A DNA stretch of 64,000 nucleotides from the NCBI GenBank assembly GCA_024206195.1, contig JAAGZO010000966.1, positions 186,001 to 250,000 of the forward strand, in the 5' to 3' direction. Below the pieces are notes generated by a model. That model did no database searches. It was not told where the DNA came from and saw only the letters and a list, made by a program, of their open reading frames with translations. This document shows positions 56,091 to 64,000 of the stretch, piece after piece (position 1 is the first letter of the stretch; the number at the start of each line of letters is the position of its first letter). This DNA is from a bacterium (GTDB lineage Archaea > Nanoarchaeota > Nanoarchaeia > Woesearchaeales > UBA10216). A program made the translations under genes and the position numbers.

Positions 56091-56113
56091 AAAGCGACTT
56101 CAATATGATTTTA

Positions 56114-56350
56114 TTAAAGATTCTTTTTATTAGCATAGCTCTTAACAACTGTTTTAAACTCACTCTCTTTTGGTTTAGGTATTAGTTCTAGATCTACATA
56201 CATGTCTATAAATTCTTTCAGTAGATCGGAAGCTATTGTTTCTATCTTTGTTTCACATAATTTGGCAAATGCCCCAAGTTTTATACTATCTTCTTCTGTT
56301 AGCTTTACAGCTGATACTATTACAACTCTATTTCTTCTTAGATTTTCCAT
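56114..56350 (-). CDS. Ribbon-helix-helix-like protein, 78 aa
   Basis: ATG 56350 behind GAGG chosen over a GTG four codons earlier. NRVVIVSAVKLTEEDSIKLG, then FAKLCETKIETIASDLLKEF: strand, helix, turn, helix as in Arc/MetJ/CopG repressors. With its own near-consensus promoter at the divergent region it could be a regulator of that region or of itself. The long C-terminal tail is basic. Confidence 0.5.
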   Translation of the reverse strand: MENLRRNRVVIVSAVKLTEEDSIKLGAFAKLCETKIETIASDLLKEFIDMYVDLELIPKPKESEFKTVVKSYANKKNL

Positions 56351-56407
56351 GTTACCTCGCACTTACGTATCGTGTACTTGTAGTTTAGAGACTCTTCACT
56401 ATTACAA

Positions 56408-56436
56408 ATAATACCATTTTCGTTGGTTTGTGTCAA
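56408..56436 (-). promoter_or_regulatory. Sigma70-type leftward promoter
   Basis: Minus strand TTGACA (56436-56431), 17-base spacer, TATTAT (56413-56408). Drives the RHH and primase-like genes. About 60 bases from the divergent promoter at 56498. Confidence 0.75.
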
Positions 56437-56497
56437 GATAATTGAAATTTTCGTTATAGCTGTTATAATAAGTATATTAACTATATCGAGTACAGTC

Positions 56498-56526
56498 TTG
56501 ACATGTGTATATGGCTGTCCTATAGT
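56498..56526 (+). promoter_or_regulatory. Sigma70-type promoter of the head genes
   Basis: TTGACA (56498-56503), 17-base spacer, TATAGT (56521-56526), about 100 bases before the terminase small-subunit gene. It is an ordinary bacterial promoter, with no phage-specific late motif evident. Confidence 0.75.
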
Positions 56527-56632
56527 GTTTCACAAAGGTGTATATACAGAGCCTTTGTATACTATAATAAATATTTGCATAAGTAGTTGGTAAGCACCGT
56601 GTTTATGTTACTAAACTGAACAAGGAGGAGTT

Positions 56633-57211
56633 ATGAAGTTGGAGGAGTCTATCGGACTCGATACGGTAAGTCCACCGTCTGTTAAAAAGGTAACTAAAAG
56701 AAAAACCAAATGGAAAGAATCTTTGGTTACTAAAAGACAGTCAAAAGAGTGGGTAAAGTACGGAAGGATTGCGGAATGGATGGCGGTAAAGGAAGGTAGG
56801 ACGTTGGAGGAAATCCGACAATCTCCGGAAGTGAGCGTTACCCTACAAACTCTTAATATTTGGAGTATACAGCATAAATGGCAGGATAAAAGGCGAGCTT
56901 ATATACGCAGGCCTACGACAATTACTACTTTAGTACACGATCTTCTTCTTAATAACTTGATGAAAGCGCACAATCATCAAGTAGACGGGACAACTTTAAC
57001 TTTAGAAGAGATAACAGGTCTAGAAAAACTTTTAAAGATGTATAAAATTACTGGTGTTCCATTCCATGACCAAGCAAGCCTAGTCATGAAGGAATTCATA
57101 AAGTTTGTAGCTCTGTTATTCAAAGGGAAAGAAGAACTAAGTGTGGTACTGGATGTGGTGGAGGAATTCAGTAGGCGAATAGAAAACGGGCTTATATACC
57201 CAGAAGCATAG
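56633..57211 (+). CDS. Terminase small subunit (by position)
   Basis: 192 aa, behind AAGGAGG. Basic N-terminal tail, then a helix-turn-helix-like region (YGRIAEWMAVKEGRTLEEIR, VTLQTLNIWSIQHKWQDKRR) typical of small terminase DNA-binding heads, and a helical C-terminus. Direct position before the large subunit supports the call. It would recognise the phage DNA packaging site. Confidence 0.65.
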   Translation: MKLEESIGLDTVSPPSVKKVTKRKTKWKESLVTKRQSKEWVKYGRIAEWMAVKEGRTLEEIRQSPEVSVTLQTLNIWSIQHKWQDKRRAYIRRPTTITTLVHDLLLNNLMKAHNHQVDGTTLTLEEITGLEKLLKMYKITGVPFHDQASLVMKEFIKFVALLFKGKEELSVVLDVVEEFSRRIENGLIYPEA

Positions 57212-57234
57212 TACATTGAGTGGGGTAGGTAATA

Positions 57235-59136
57235 ATGAGTCGAAAATATAAAAAGAAGAGTAAAGGATGTTTCGACGACACTTATGAACTTATAAAATTG
57301 ATTCGTTCCGAGGGCGAATCAAAAAAAGTTTTACCACCTTCGGAAAGAGATTACCGCATTGAACGGTCTGCTGAGGATCCACAATTTTTTTTCAAAACTT
57401 ATCTATCTCATTGGTTTGTTAGCGAGCCGGCACCATTTCATTACCAAATACCCGATTTATTCAAAATAAAGAATAGACCTATCATTATTGTAGCCCCCAG
57501 AGGCGGAGCAAAGAGTACATTTCTAAGGGCAGAAACTATAAGACTTATACTTACTGGTAAGCAGCCATTTATGGTTCGTGTTGAGGAAAATGAGCGAATG
57601 GCTAGTAAGGTTATATTCAATATCAGAAGAGAGGTAGAGGATAATCCGCTTATACGCGCAGATTTTGGCAATGTGCAAGGGCAACCGTGGCAAGCGTCAG
57701 AATTAATGTTTAGAAATGGCTGTTTATTGTGGGGACGTGGTAGAAGGCAGCCCATTAGAGGTACTATTAGTGGTCACAATAGGCCTACTGGAATTATATA
57801 TAATGATATTGAATCCCCAGACCAGGTTAATAACAAAGAGCAGACAGAGATGATATACGATGCTCTATTTAAGGTTGCACTTCCTGCTTTAGCGCCTCCT
57901 ATAGCTGGTGGCGGATTTTTGGCGGTAGTTGGCACTATACTTGGTAAGGAATCTATGCTCGCTAAGCTTATAGACAACGAGGTTTCTACTACTATAAAAT
58001 ATCCAGCTTTGACCCCCAGAAAGAGTGGGGATGATGGTGTAATATCATTATTGCTTGGAAAGGTATCTAGGGACGTTGGCAGGATCATGGACCATATAGA
58101 TTCTATACCACCTAGTGAAGATGAGTACGATCCAGTATATATGGAAAGGAGGGCATCTTTTTTTAGAAAAAGAAGCAATTATGTAAATCTTATATCTAAA
58201 CTAGAATCTTACTGGCCTGCGAGATTTCCTATAGAAGAGCTGCTAATCTACGCAGCCACGATGGGAACCGTTGCTTTTTTACAGGAGTATCAGCATATAC
58301 CAACAGATTCTCTTGATGGTGTGTTCAAAAGAGAGTGGTTTGAACGGGCCTACTATAAACCAGAGGACATTGGTAATGCGGGTCTGATTAGAGCTACCTT
58401 TCTTGACCCTTCTTATAAGGATCATACAGGTGCAGATTATAAGGCTTTCGTTACAGGCATATACGACCCGTCTTGCAACACAGGTTATGTTGTACACGCA
58501 CTCGTTAGGAATGGTACTTTGGATGAAATGATTCAGTGGGCATTTGAGATATCTGGTGATTTTCTCACTGGGAACGTCAGAGTTGGAAATCGGACTATTC
58601 CAGAGTCTGCTTTTAGAGATTCTATATTTGCTTATGAGAGTAATGGTGCCCAGGAGTGGCTTGAGCCAATGTTCGAAGAAAATTCTAAAAGGTTTGGTTT
58701 TAGGTTACCAAAGATAACCGGGGTTTTACATAAAGGAAATAAAAACGCTAGGATATTAAAGCTGTCGTACCCAGTAGAACGTGGGCAGTTGCGTATGGAC
58801 CCTGGTAGTAGCGATCAGGCTATTGTTATAGATGAGTGCTGTTTTCTAACTAATAAGGGGTATCATGATGATGGCGCTGATGCTATGGAGGGGTGGTGGT
58901 CAGTTGTTGAAAAATCCAGGATAACCTTATCTATTAGTAGCAGAGATAGTATGCCTATGAGACGGATTGGAGATAGAGGAAGAGTAGCTGACAATGGTTA
59001 TAACTATGGTAAAGGGATTGACGAGACCATAGAGGGTGCTTTGAGAAAACAAATAGCAAGCGGTAAGAAACGTAGGTATAGAAGTATAACAGGAATAAGC
59101 AAGCCAGCAGCGGGGTTAAGATACTTTGGACGGTAG
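57235..59136 (+). CDS. Terminase large subunit
   Basis: 633 aa, behind GGGGTAGG. ATPase: Walker A-like IIIVAPRGGAKSTF (84-96), Walker B GIIYNDIESPDQV, coupling VVGTILGKES. Nuclease: ATFLDPSYKDHTGADYKAF (metal-binding Asp) and YHDDGADAMEGWW. It cuts concatemeric DNA and powers packaging into the head. Length and motif order fit phages with headful or cos packaging; which one cannot be told from this gene alone. Confidence 0.9.
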   Translation: MSRKYKKKSKGCFDDTYELIKLIRSEGESKKVLPPSERDYRIERSAEDPQFFFKTYLSHWFVSEPAPFHYQIPDLFKIKNRPIIIVAPRGGAKSTFLRAETIRLILTGKQPFMVRVEENERMASKVIFNIRREVEDNPLIRADFGNVQGQPWQASELMFRNGCLLWGRGRRQPIRGTISGHNRPTGIIYNDIESPDQVNNKEQTEMIYDALFKVALPALAPPIAGGGFLAVVGTILGKESMLAKLIDNEVSTTIKYPALTPRKSGDDGVISLLLGKVSRDVGRIMDHIDSIPPSEDEYDPVYMERRASFFRKRSNYVNLISKLESYWPARFPIEELLIYAATMGTVAFLQEYQHIPTDSLDGVFKREWFERAYYKPEDIGNAGLIRATFLDPSYKDHTGADYKAFVTGIYDPSCNTGYVVHALVRNGTLDEMIQWAFEISGDFLTGNVRVGNRTIPESAFRDSIFAYESNGAQEWLEPMFEENSKRFGFRLPKITGVLHKGNKNARILKLSYPVERGQLRMDPGSSDQAIVIDECCFLTNKGYHDDGADAMEGWWSVVEKSRITLSISSRDSMPMRRIGDRGRVADNGYNYGKGIDETIEGALRKQIASGKKRRYRSITGISKPAAGLRYFGR

Positions 59137-59146
59137 TAAGCAAAAT

Positions 59147-60799
59147 ATGAAATCGAGTAATGTAAGATTCCGAAAAGATCAGCTTAGTAGTATAGACTTA
59201 GCTGTTGAAAATACCAATTTACCGAACAGATCCGAGTTCGTTAGAGAGTCTGTTGACCATTATATTAAATATTTAAATGGAGAGAGTAGAAGTATTCCTA
59301 TTGGTGGAAGCAACTATAAAGGCTACAATAAAACTTATAGAAGATTAACTGAATCAGTTGTTAACTTTGTTAAGAGTTCCGGCAGTCCGTTTGACCCTAT
59401 AGCTTTTAATTATGCTGGAGCGATACATCATTTGGAACAAGATAAGATGATTTCTCTTGTAACTCAACTGTATTCGCAGAACCCACTTGCTCATAGGATA
59501 ATTGAGATACTTGCTGATTTTTGTGTTGGATCTAACATTATATACAGAACTGCTGATAAGGACTTGAATAAGGTTTTTGACGAGTTTTGGAATCATCCTA
59601 GAAACAACTTTAGCCGAACACAGGTAAGGCGTGTTACAGAACTCTTTTTATACGGGGAGCAGTGCTATCCAGTGTTTGTTCACCCCACTACCGGTCTTGT
59701 CCAACTTGGCGCTATACATCCAGCATTTATAAAACAAACTATCTTAGATCCAGATGATTATACTTTTGTTATAGGTGTGAAAGTGCAGACTAGCGGCACA
59801 AAAACAAAAACTTATCGAACTATATATCCAACGGATCCGGAAACGTTTTTGAATGAAACCGCGTTATCTATGCGAGAGAAGATGGATGGAGACTGCTTTT
59901 ACTTTGCAGTTAACTTTCTTACGTTACCTATGCCTGTAAGTGGGACTGGCTACGAGTCTGTGCAGAACAGAGGTAAAAGTGATCTTTTGCACTTAATAGA
60001 TAGGTTGGGTATGTTGGATGATTTAAATTATTTACATCTTGATCGCAGCCAGCTGCTTTTAAGCGTACTTTGGGATATAACAGTACAAGGGGGTAATGAT
60101 GACGATATAGAAAAGGCCCTTCAAAAATACCAAGTACCAGATGGACCGTGTGTAAGAGCACATAATGAACGTATGGAAGTGGATATGAAAACTCCAACTC
60201 TTGGGTCTGCAGAGATTGTCTCTGAAATTAAAATGATGCAGGATGATATTCTTGGTGGTGCGTCTTTACCTACCCATTACTATGGCGGTAGTGGAGATGT
60301 TAACAGAGCCGCATCGACTGCTATGGAATTGCCGACGCTTAAGAGGTTTGAGGCAAGACAGCAAGAGGTTGCAGAAGTATTCCGATCGGTTTTGGAATAT
60401 CAAAAAAGAATGGCTGTTAATGCTGGGAGAGTAGATAAAGATGCGCTTTTTGATATAGTTACTCCGGCCATAACCAAAAAGGATTTGTCGTACATTAGTA
60501 CGACGTTGAGCCAGGTTGTCAAGGCTCTAGAGTCTGCCGTAGCTGCTAATTGGATAACAGCAAGAAAAGCGGGAGAAGTTTTTAGAACTATAGCAGAGGG
60601 TTTTGGAGTAGAGCTGCAAGAGCCCGAAAACTTCGATGAGCTTGAGAGGCAGGCAGAGATGCAGGCTGAGATTTTTGCCAAGCAGTTAGAACAACAGCCT
60701 GAAAGTGCAAAGGAAGAAGATAAAACTGACGAAGAGCGTCAAAATGAAGAATCTTCCAGGGAAGTAGATGGCAAGGAGGATGTTCCTGCCAAAAAATAA
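59147..60799 (+). CDS. Portal protein with N-terminal RHH-like domain
   Basis: The 557-codon frame opens at TTG 59126, overlapping the terminase stop; ATG 59147 gives 550 aa. Residues 1-45 read as a CopG-like ribbon-helix-helix unit (VRFRKDQLSSIDLAVENTNL, then PNRSEFVRESVDHYIKYL). The rest is a typical portal: HLEQDKMISLVTQLYSQNPL, FLYGEQCYPVFV, GDVNRAASTAMELPTLKRFE (the NRA.. turn) and a Glu/Gln-rich tail. The portal ring is the DNA gate of the head. A DNA-binding domain fused to it is unusual. Confidence 0.8.
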   Translation: MKSSNVRFRKDQLSSIDLAVENTNLPNRSEFVRESVDHYIKYLNGESRSIPIGGSNYKGYNKTYRRLTESVVNFVKSSGSPFDPIAFNYAGAIHHLEQDKMISLVTQLYSQNPLAHRIIEILADFCVGSNIIYRTADKDLNKVFDEFWNHPRNNFSRTQVRRVTELFLYGEQCYPVFVHPTTGLVQLGAIHPAFIKQTILDPDDYTFVIGVKVQTSGTKTKTYRTIYPTDPETFLNETALSMREKMDGDCFYFAVNFLTLPMPVSGTGYESVQNRGKSDLLHLIDRLGMLDDLNYLHLDRSQLLLSVLWDITVQGGNDDDIEKALQKYQVPDGPCVRAHNERMEVDMKTPTLGSAEIVSEIKMMQDDILGGASLPTHYYGGSGDVNRAASTAMELPTLKRFEARQQEVAEVFRSVLEYQKRMAVNAGRVDKDALFDIVTPAITKKDLSYISTTLSQVVKALESAVAANWITARKAGEVFRTIAEGFGVELQEPENFDELERQAEMQAEIFAKQLEQQPESAKEEDKTDEERQNEESSREVDGKEDVPAKK

Positions 60800-60930
60800 G
60801 TAGGAACAAACACTACTTGTTATAAAATCTGTTTAGTAGTTATATCGTGAGCCTTGCGGCCCGAGTAGGCCACTAAGTTAACGGCTTTAGCTACTGTATT
60901 GATAAGTAGCTCGTATATAGCGAGGTAAGT
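60800..60930. other. Leader region before the capsid gene
   Basis: 131 non-coding bases with short self-complementary parts (GTAGCTACT/AGTAGCT near 60892-60914 and GGCC/GGCC pairs near 60857-60873). It may fold in the RNA leader of the capsid gene. No promoter was found. Confidence 0.35.
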
Positions 60931-63879
60931 ATGGAAAAAGATAAGCAAGGCATAAGTATATCGATTGGTAGTGCCATAGAATTAAAAGAATCTGGTAAAA
61001 GGGGTACTTTGTGGAATGCCTATATTATAGGCGAGGGTTTAGGCCTCAACTCACAGAAAGGAAAGGATGGTAAATTCTACAGAGAAAATTTTACAAAGGA
61101 GAGTATTGAGGCTTTAACTCCTCTTTTAGAAGGTGTACGTGTCAAAGCATATGAGTTTTTGAATGGCAAGCACGATCATCTTCCGCAAGACATTGAAACG
61201 GTGTATAAGGGTAAGGTTGTTAACACCAATGTAGGTATTTTGGAAGACCCAGCTTGCGAGATAATAGATGGTAAGGCACATGCTAAAGCAAAACTGCGGT
61301 TATCTGACAATGCTGACTGGTTGAGGTCTTTACTTGTATGGGCCCATGATAACGGACACCCGGATTATTTGGGACTTTCTATAAATAGTCAAGGTAGTGC
61401 TCGTGCGAGGATTACAGAAAGTGGGGATCGGTTTATGGATATTGTTTCTATAGATGAGCCGAACAGTGTTGATGTTGTAGATAAACCAGCAGCAAGAGGA
61501 AGGGTAGAGACACAGTTTTACGAGATATTGCAGAGTGAGCAGCATAACTCAGGTGATACTACCAGTAATTCTGTAAATGTAGATGTTGCTATCTCGGATA
61601 ATTCGGACGATGTGGTAGTTTCCGATGTTGGAAGTGATAAAGAATCCGACAAGGAAATCACATCTATCGAGATAAGTGCTAGCAATTCCACGTCAGAGAA
61701 AACTGCCGAGGAAAAACATGTAGAAGAACGTACATCTAACGATGCATTTCTGGACCTGCATGTTTCCCAACCGATGAGAACTTTTCTAGATGGAGAGGGA
61801 ATACTTTATCGAGAAGGAACAGCAAGATCCATTTTGGAATCAATAGATAAAGAGGGTCTATCATATAGTAATAAAGCTGTCATAGAGCTGTTGTCGAAAT
61901 ACGTCGAGAAATCTAAAGTGAATTCGGCTGTCAGTTTGCTTAAAGAGGCTGCTGAGACTCAAAGTGATAGGTCCCTGGAAAAAACCGACGGTGTTGTTGA
62001 GTCAACAATTACCGTTGAACCCAATGAAGTTAAGGATCCTGCAGCTTGTGAAGCTGATCCGGAGCCTTTAGAGGGATGCAATATGGAAAAGTTAATTAAA
62101 GATGAAAACAAAGGACAGGAGACAGTCAACAGCGATGCTTCTGGTAATGGTGCTGTAGAAGGTTCTACTGTGGTAGAATCTGAAGGTTCTGCGGATGCTG
62201 TATCTACTGTTGAAGTAGATGTGGTTGAAAGCGGATCCTCGACGAGTCCGGATTCCGTTAAAGGCACGGGTGTAGATGCTGTTGCTAGTGTTGCTACTGA
62301 AATCACTAAGCTAACTCAAGCAATGCAGGGGTTTATGTCTGGCCAGGAGTCTCGTATGTCTGAGATCGAGCAAAGAGTCCTTAAAATTTCGGAGAGCGCA
62401 ACTAAAGTTGATTCTTTAGAAACAAGAGAGGGTGAGATGCTCAAAATCTGGAGCGAAATTAGGAAACAGAACGAACTCGAGAAGATAGAAAGGATCCTTG
62501 AGTCAAGCGGTTTGTATCCGGAAACTATTGACAAGATAAAAGCTGGACTCAAAGGTAGAATTCCTGAGACAACAGAGCTTGAGGAAATAATTAGCCGAGA
62601 AAAGGAAATGTTTACTAAGCTTCGCCAGAGTTCTAGTTCGCTAGACGGAAACGTCTCTGGTCTTGGTTATGTTGGATATGATATTGTTAGAGTTGGCGAC
62701 AACGCTAGCGATAAAATCCAAGTGGCTATGAATAAGCTTTTTGATTGTAAAATTACAGAGAGCGATGACAGTAACCTTTACGGAGATTCGAGTATCACAT
62801 TTGGTGGTCTGCGAGATGCTTACACGAAGGTGACTGGAGATGTGGGTGTTACTGGTTATATGAACAAAAGGTTTATTCGTGAGGGAATTATTGGGCACGA
62901 TACTTTTGCTGAAACACTGAGTAACACGATGAACAGGTATCTGGTAGAGTGGTATCGTTCGTTTGATCACGCATGGCGTGATATTGTACGTTATCGCAGA
63001 GGCGGGCTTACTGACTACCGTCCATACCTGATGAACGCATTAGGCGGGTTTGGTAACCTGCCAATCTTCAAGGATAACGCAGCAGCGCCGTCTGCTGATG
63101 GTTATGCAGATGCTGCACAACCTGTCGAGAGACAGGGCTCGTACCAGGCCGAAATCCGGGCGAAGATGGTAACTGTAACTGAAAAGATGATCAAAAACGA
63201 TGATCTTAACGTTGTGACCCGTATGTTAGAAGAGTTGGCTTTTGCTGCTGAGGAAACTCTTATGGAGTTTGTATTCAGTATCTTAGTTGGTGCTTCAGCT
63301 AATTTGATAGCTAACGGTACAACTGTTGGAGCTGTAAATACAGATAGTATTTATGGCGGTAGTAATGCTCGTGCATTATTTGCTGCAGGCAACAGTGGTA
63401 CGGCTGCTCTTGACTACGATTCTCTTAAAGCGGCTATCATGAATATCCGCATGGCCAAAAAGATTGGAAACAGTAAACCTCTTCGGTTACATGGAACGAA
63501 GTACTTGGTAGTTCCTGAGGAACTTCGTTACAAGGCTATGGAACTACATCCAGACTTTACTCCGCAGGCTCCTACAGAATCAGGAGACCAGAAGAATGAA
63601 GCTAACGTATTACCAGATTACAAGATCATATCTGTAGATAAAATCTATCTTGGGAATGATGCTAATAACTGGTATTTGGTTGAGGAACCTAACAGGTTCC
63701 ACGGGATTGAAATTGGGTTTATCGATAACGAAGAGAATCCAAGGATCATTCTCCAATCGGATCCTACTGTAGGACGTACGTTTACTCATGGTGGATTTAG
63801 GTTTAACATTTCCCATCGGTACGGTGGTGGAATTGCTGGACACGAAGGGCTATATGCTTCTATCGTAGTGAATCCTTAA
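60931..63879 (+). CDS. Head maturation protease-scaffold-major capsid protein fusion
   Basis: 982 aa, behind GAGG. Residues 1-200: HK97/Mu-like head protease with NGKHDHLPQD (His81/His83), DYLGLSINSQG (Ser150) and SVDVVDKPAARG. Residues 200-570: acidic, Ser/Glu/Val-rich linker with a coiled coil (TKLTQAMQGFMSGQ...SEIEQRVLKI), scaffold-like. Residues 571-982: about 412 aa with HK97-type capsid features (TVTEKMIKNDDLNVVTRMLE, LHGTKYLVVPEELRYKAM, FRFNISHRYGGGIAG). After assembly the protease would release the capsid part near residue 570. The capsid part has more GC-ending codons, as expected for heavy expression. Confidence 0.8.
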   Translation: MEKDKQGISISIGSAIELKESGKRGTLWNAYIIGEGLGLNSQKGKDGKFYRENFTKESIEALTPLLEGVRVKAYEFLNGKHDHLPQDIETVYKGKVVNTNVGILEDPACEIIDGKAHAKAKLRLSDNADWLRSLLVWAHDNGHPDYLGLSINSQGSARARITESGDRFMDIVSIDEPNSVDVVDKPAARGRVETQFYEILQSEQHNSGDTTSNSVNVDVAISDNSDDVVVSDVGSDKESDKEITSIEISASNSTSEKTAEEKHVEERTSNDAFLDLHVSQPMRTFLDGEGILYREGTARSILESIDKEGLSYSNKAVIELLSKYVEKSKVNSAVSLLKEAAETQSDRSLEKTDGVVESTITVEPNEVKDPAACEADPEPLEGCNMEKLIKDENKGQETVNSDASGNGAVEGSTVVESEGSADAVSTVEVDVVESGSSTSPDSVKGTGVDAVASVATEITKLTQAMQGFMSGQESRMSEIEQRVLKISESATKVDSLETREGEMLKIWSEIRKQNELEKIERILESSGLYPETIDKIKAGLKGRIPETTELEEIISREKEMFTKLRQSSSSLDGNVSGLGYVGYDIVRVGDNASDKIQVAMNKLFDCKITESDDSNLYGDSSITFGGLRDAYTKVTGDVGVTGYMNKRFIREGIIGHDTFAETLSNTMNRYLVEWYRSFDHAWRDIVRYRRGGLTDYRPYLMNALGGFGNLPIFKDNAAAPSADGYADAAQPVERQGSYQAEIRAKMVTVTEKMIKNDDLNVVTRMLEELAFAAEETLMEFVFSILVGASANLIANGTTVGAVNTDSIYGGSNARALFAAGNSGTAALDYDSLKAAIMNIRMAKKIGNSKPLRLHGTKYLVVPEELRYKAMELHPDFTPQAPTESGDQKNEANVLPDYKIISVDKIYLGNDANNWYLVEEPNRFHGIEIGFIDNEENPRIILQSDPTVGRTFTHGGFRFNISHRYGGGIAGHEGLYASIVVNP

Positions 63880-63901
63880 GTCGTAATGCAGAAAAGTTTG
63901 C

Positions 63902-63935
63902 GTATACCCCTCTATTAAGAGGGGTATACAACTAT
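63902..63935 (+). terminator. Rho-independent terminator after the capsid gene
   Basis: GTATACCCCTCT pairs perfectly with AGAGGGGTATAC over an ATTA loop (12-bp stem), followed by AACTATCTTTT. It lies 22 bases past the capsid stop, so capsid transcripts would stop or be stabilised here. Confidence 0.75.
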
Positions 63936-63991
63936 CTTTTGAATTGTTGGTTTTGGTAATAAGTTTTAATGATATGTAGAGGTTAAAGATA

Positions 63992-64000
63992 ATGGGTAGA
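63992..64000 (+). CDS. Start of next head gene (partial)
   Basis: ATG 63992 lies behind AGAGG with nine-base spacing and reads MGR up to the window edge. Position suggests the next morphogenesis gene (head completion or decoration). Confidence 0.4.

Noticed and set aside
1..64000. CRISPR array, insertion sequence, integrase or attachment site
   Set aside because: No regularly spaced identical repeats, no transposase or recombinase motif and no flanking duplications were seen; long repeats found are the diverged paralogs only.

Overview
The window looks like part of a large, lytic-type tailed phage genome (Caudoviricetes) with an AT-rich sequence. It holds a head module in the usual order (terminase small and large subunits, portal, head protease fused to major capsid protein), a large nucleotide and DNA metabolism set (class II ribonucleotide reductase, sliding clamp, primase-like protein, ATP-dependent DNA ligase, thymidylate kinase, ThyX-like protein, MazG-like, DNPH1-like, two Nudix proteins) and about 80 small tightly packed genes of unknown function. 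No integrase, transposase, rRNA or CRISPR array is visible. Signal peptides, lipoboxes and a predicted outer-membrane barrel ending in Phe suggest a Gram-negative host. Several promoters match the sigma70 consensus TTGACA-N17-TATAAT closely.

Layout. (1) 1-1233, +: tail of a gene, a possibly decayed small gene, a 48-aa membrane peptide, and a GC-richer host-like gene with its own terminator. (2) 1306-5933, +: a tandem array of ten paralogous genes carrying about 15 copies of one ~95-residue domain. (3) 5934-7625: a 1.7-kb AT-rich non-coding zone between convergent operons, rich in hairpins and short repeats. (4) 25327-7626, -: a long operon of small genes led by a near-consensus promoter; it carries the WGR-ligase fusion, a DNA methyltransferase, a second methyltransferase, ThyX-like, MazG, DNPH1-like and DUF5662 proteins and a tRNA-like element. 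(5) 25539-36679, +: small genes with two more methyltransferase-like proteins, an ASCH protein, an outer-membrane protein, a papain-like protein, a lipoprotein and a polynucleotide kinase/phosphatase, ended by a strong terminator. (6) 37690-36733, -: thymidylate kinase and a membrane protein, divergent from (7) 37839-45761, +: thioredoxin, exported nuclease-like protein, lipoprotein, response-regulator receiver, KptA/Tpt1, ClpP-like protein, FmdB-type zinc ribbon and Nudix hydrolase. (8) 56350-45829, -: metacaspase, DnaN clamp, an RNR interrupted by four inteins, a Nudix-like protein, a domain-permuted primase and an RHH protein. (9) 56633-64000, +: head genes.

How they fit together. RNR, ThyX-like, Tmk, MazG-like, DNPH1-like and Nudix proteins would control the dNTP pool; clamp, primase-like protein and ligase point to partly phage-encoded replication. 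KptA and the kinase/phosphatase suggest RNA end repair. Several protease-like folds occur: a metacaspase with intact His/Cys and its own promoter, a degenerate ClpP, a papain/transglutaminase-like protein and the head protease. The most unusual items are the metacaspase, the four-intein RNR whose only sizeable homing endonuclease has lost both catalytic acids, the primase with its zinc finger moved to the C-terminus, the RHH-portal fusion and the paralog array. All functions are read from motifs by eye; no database search was run.
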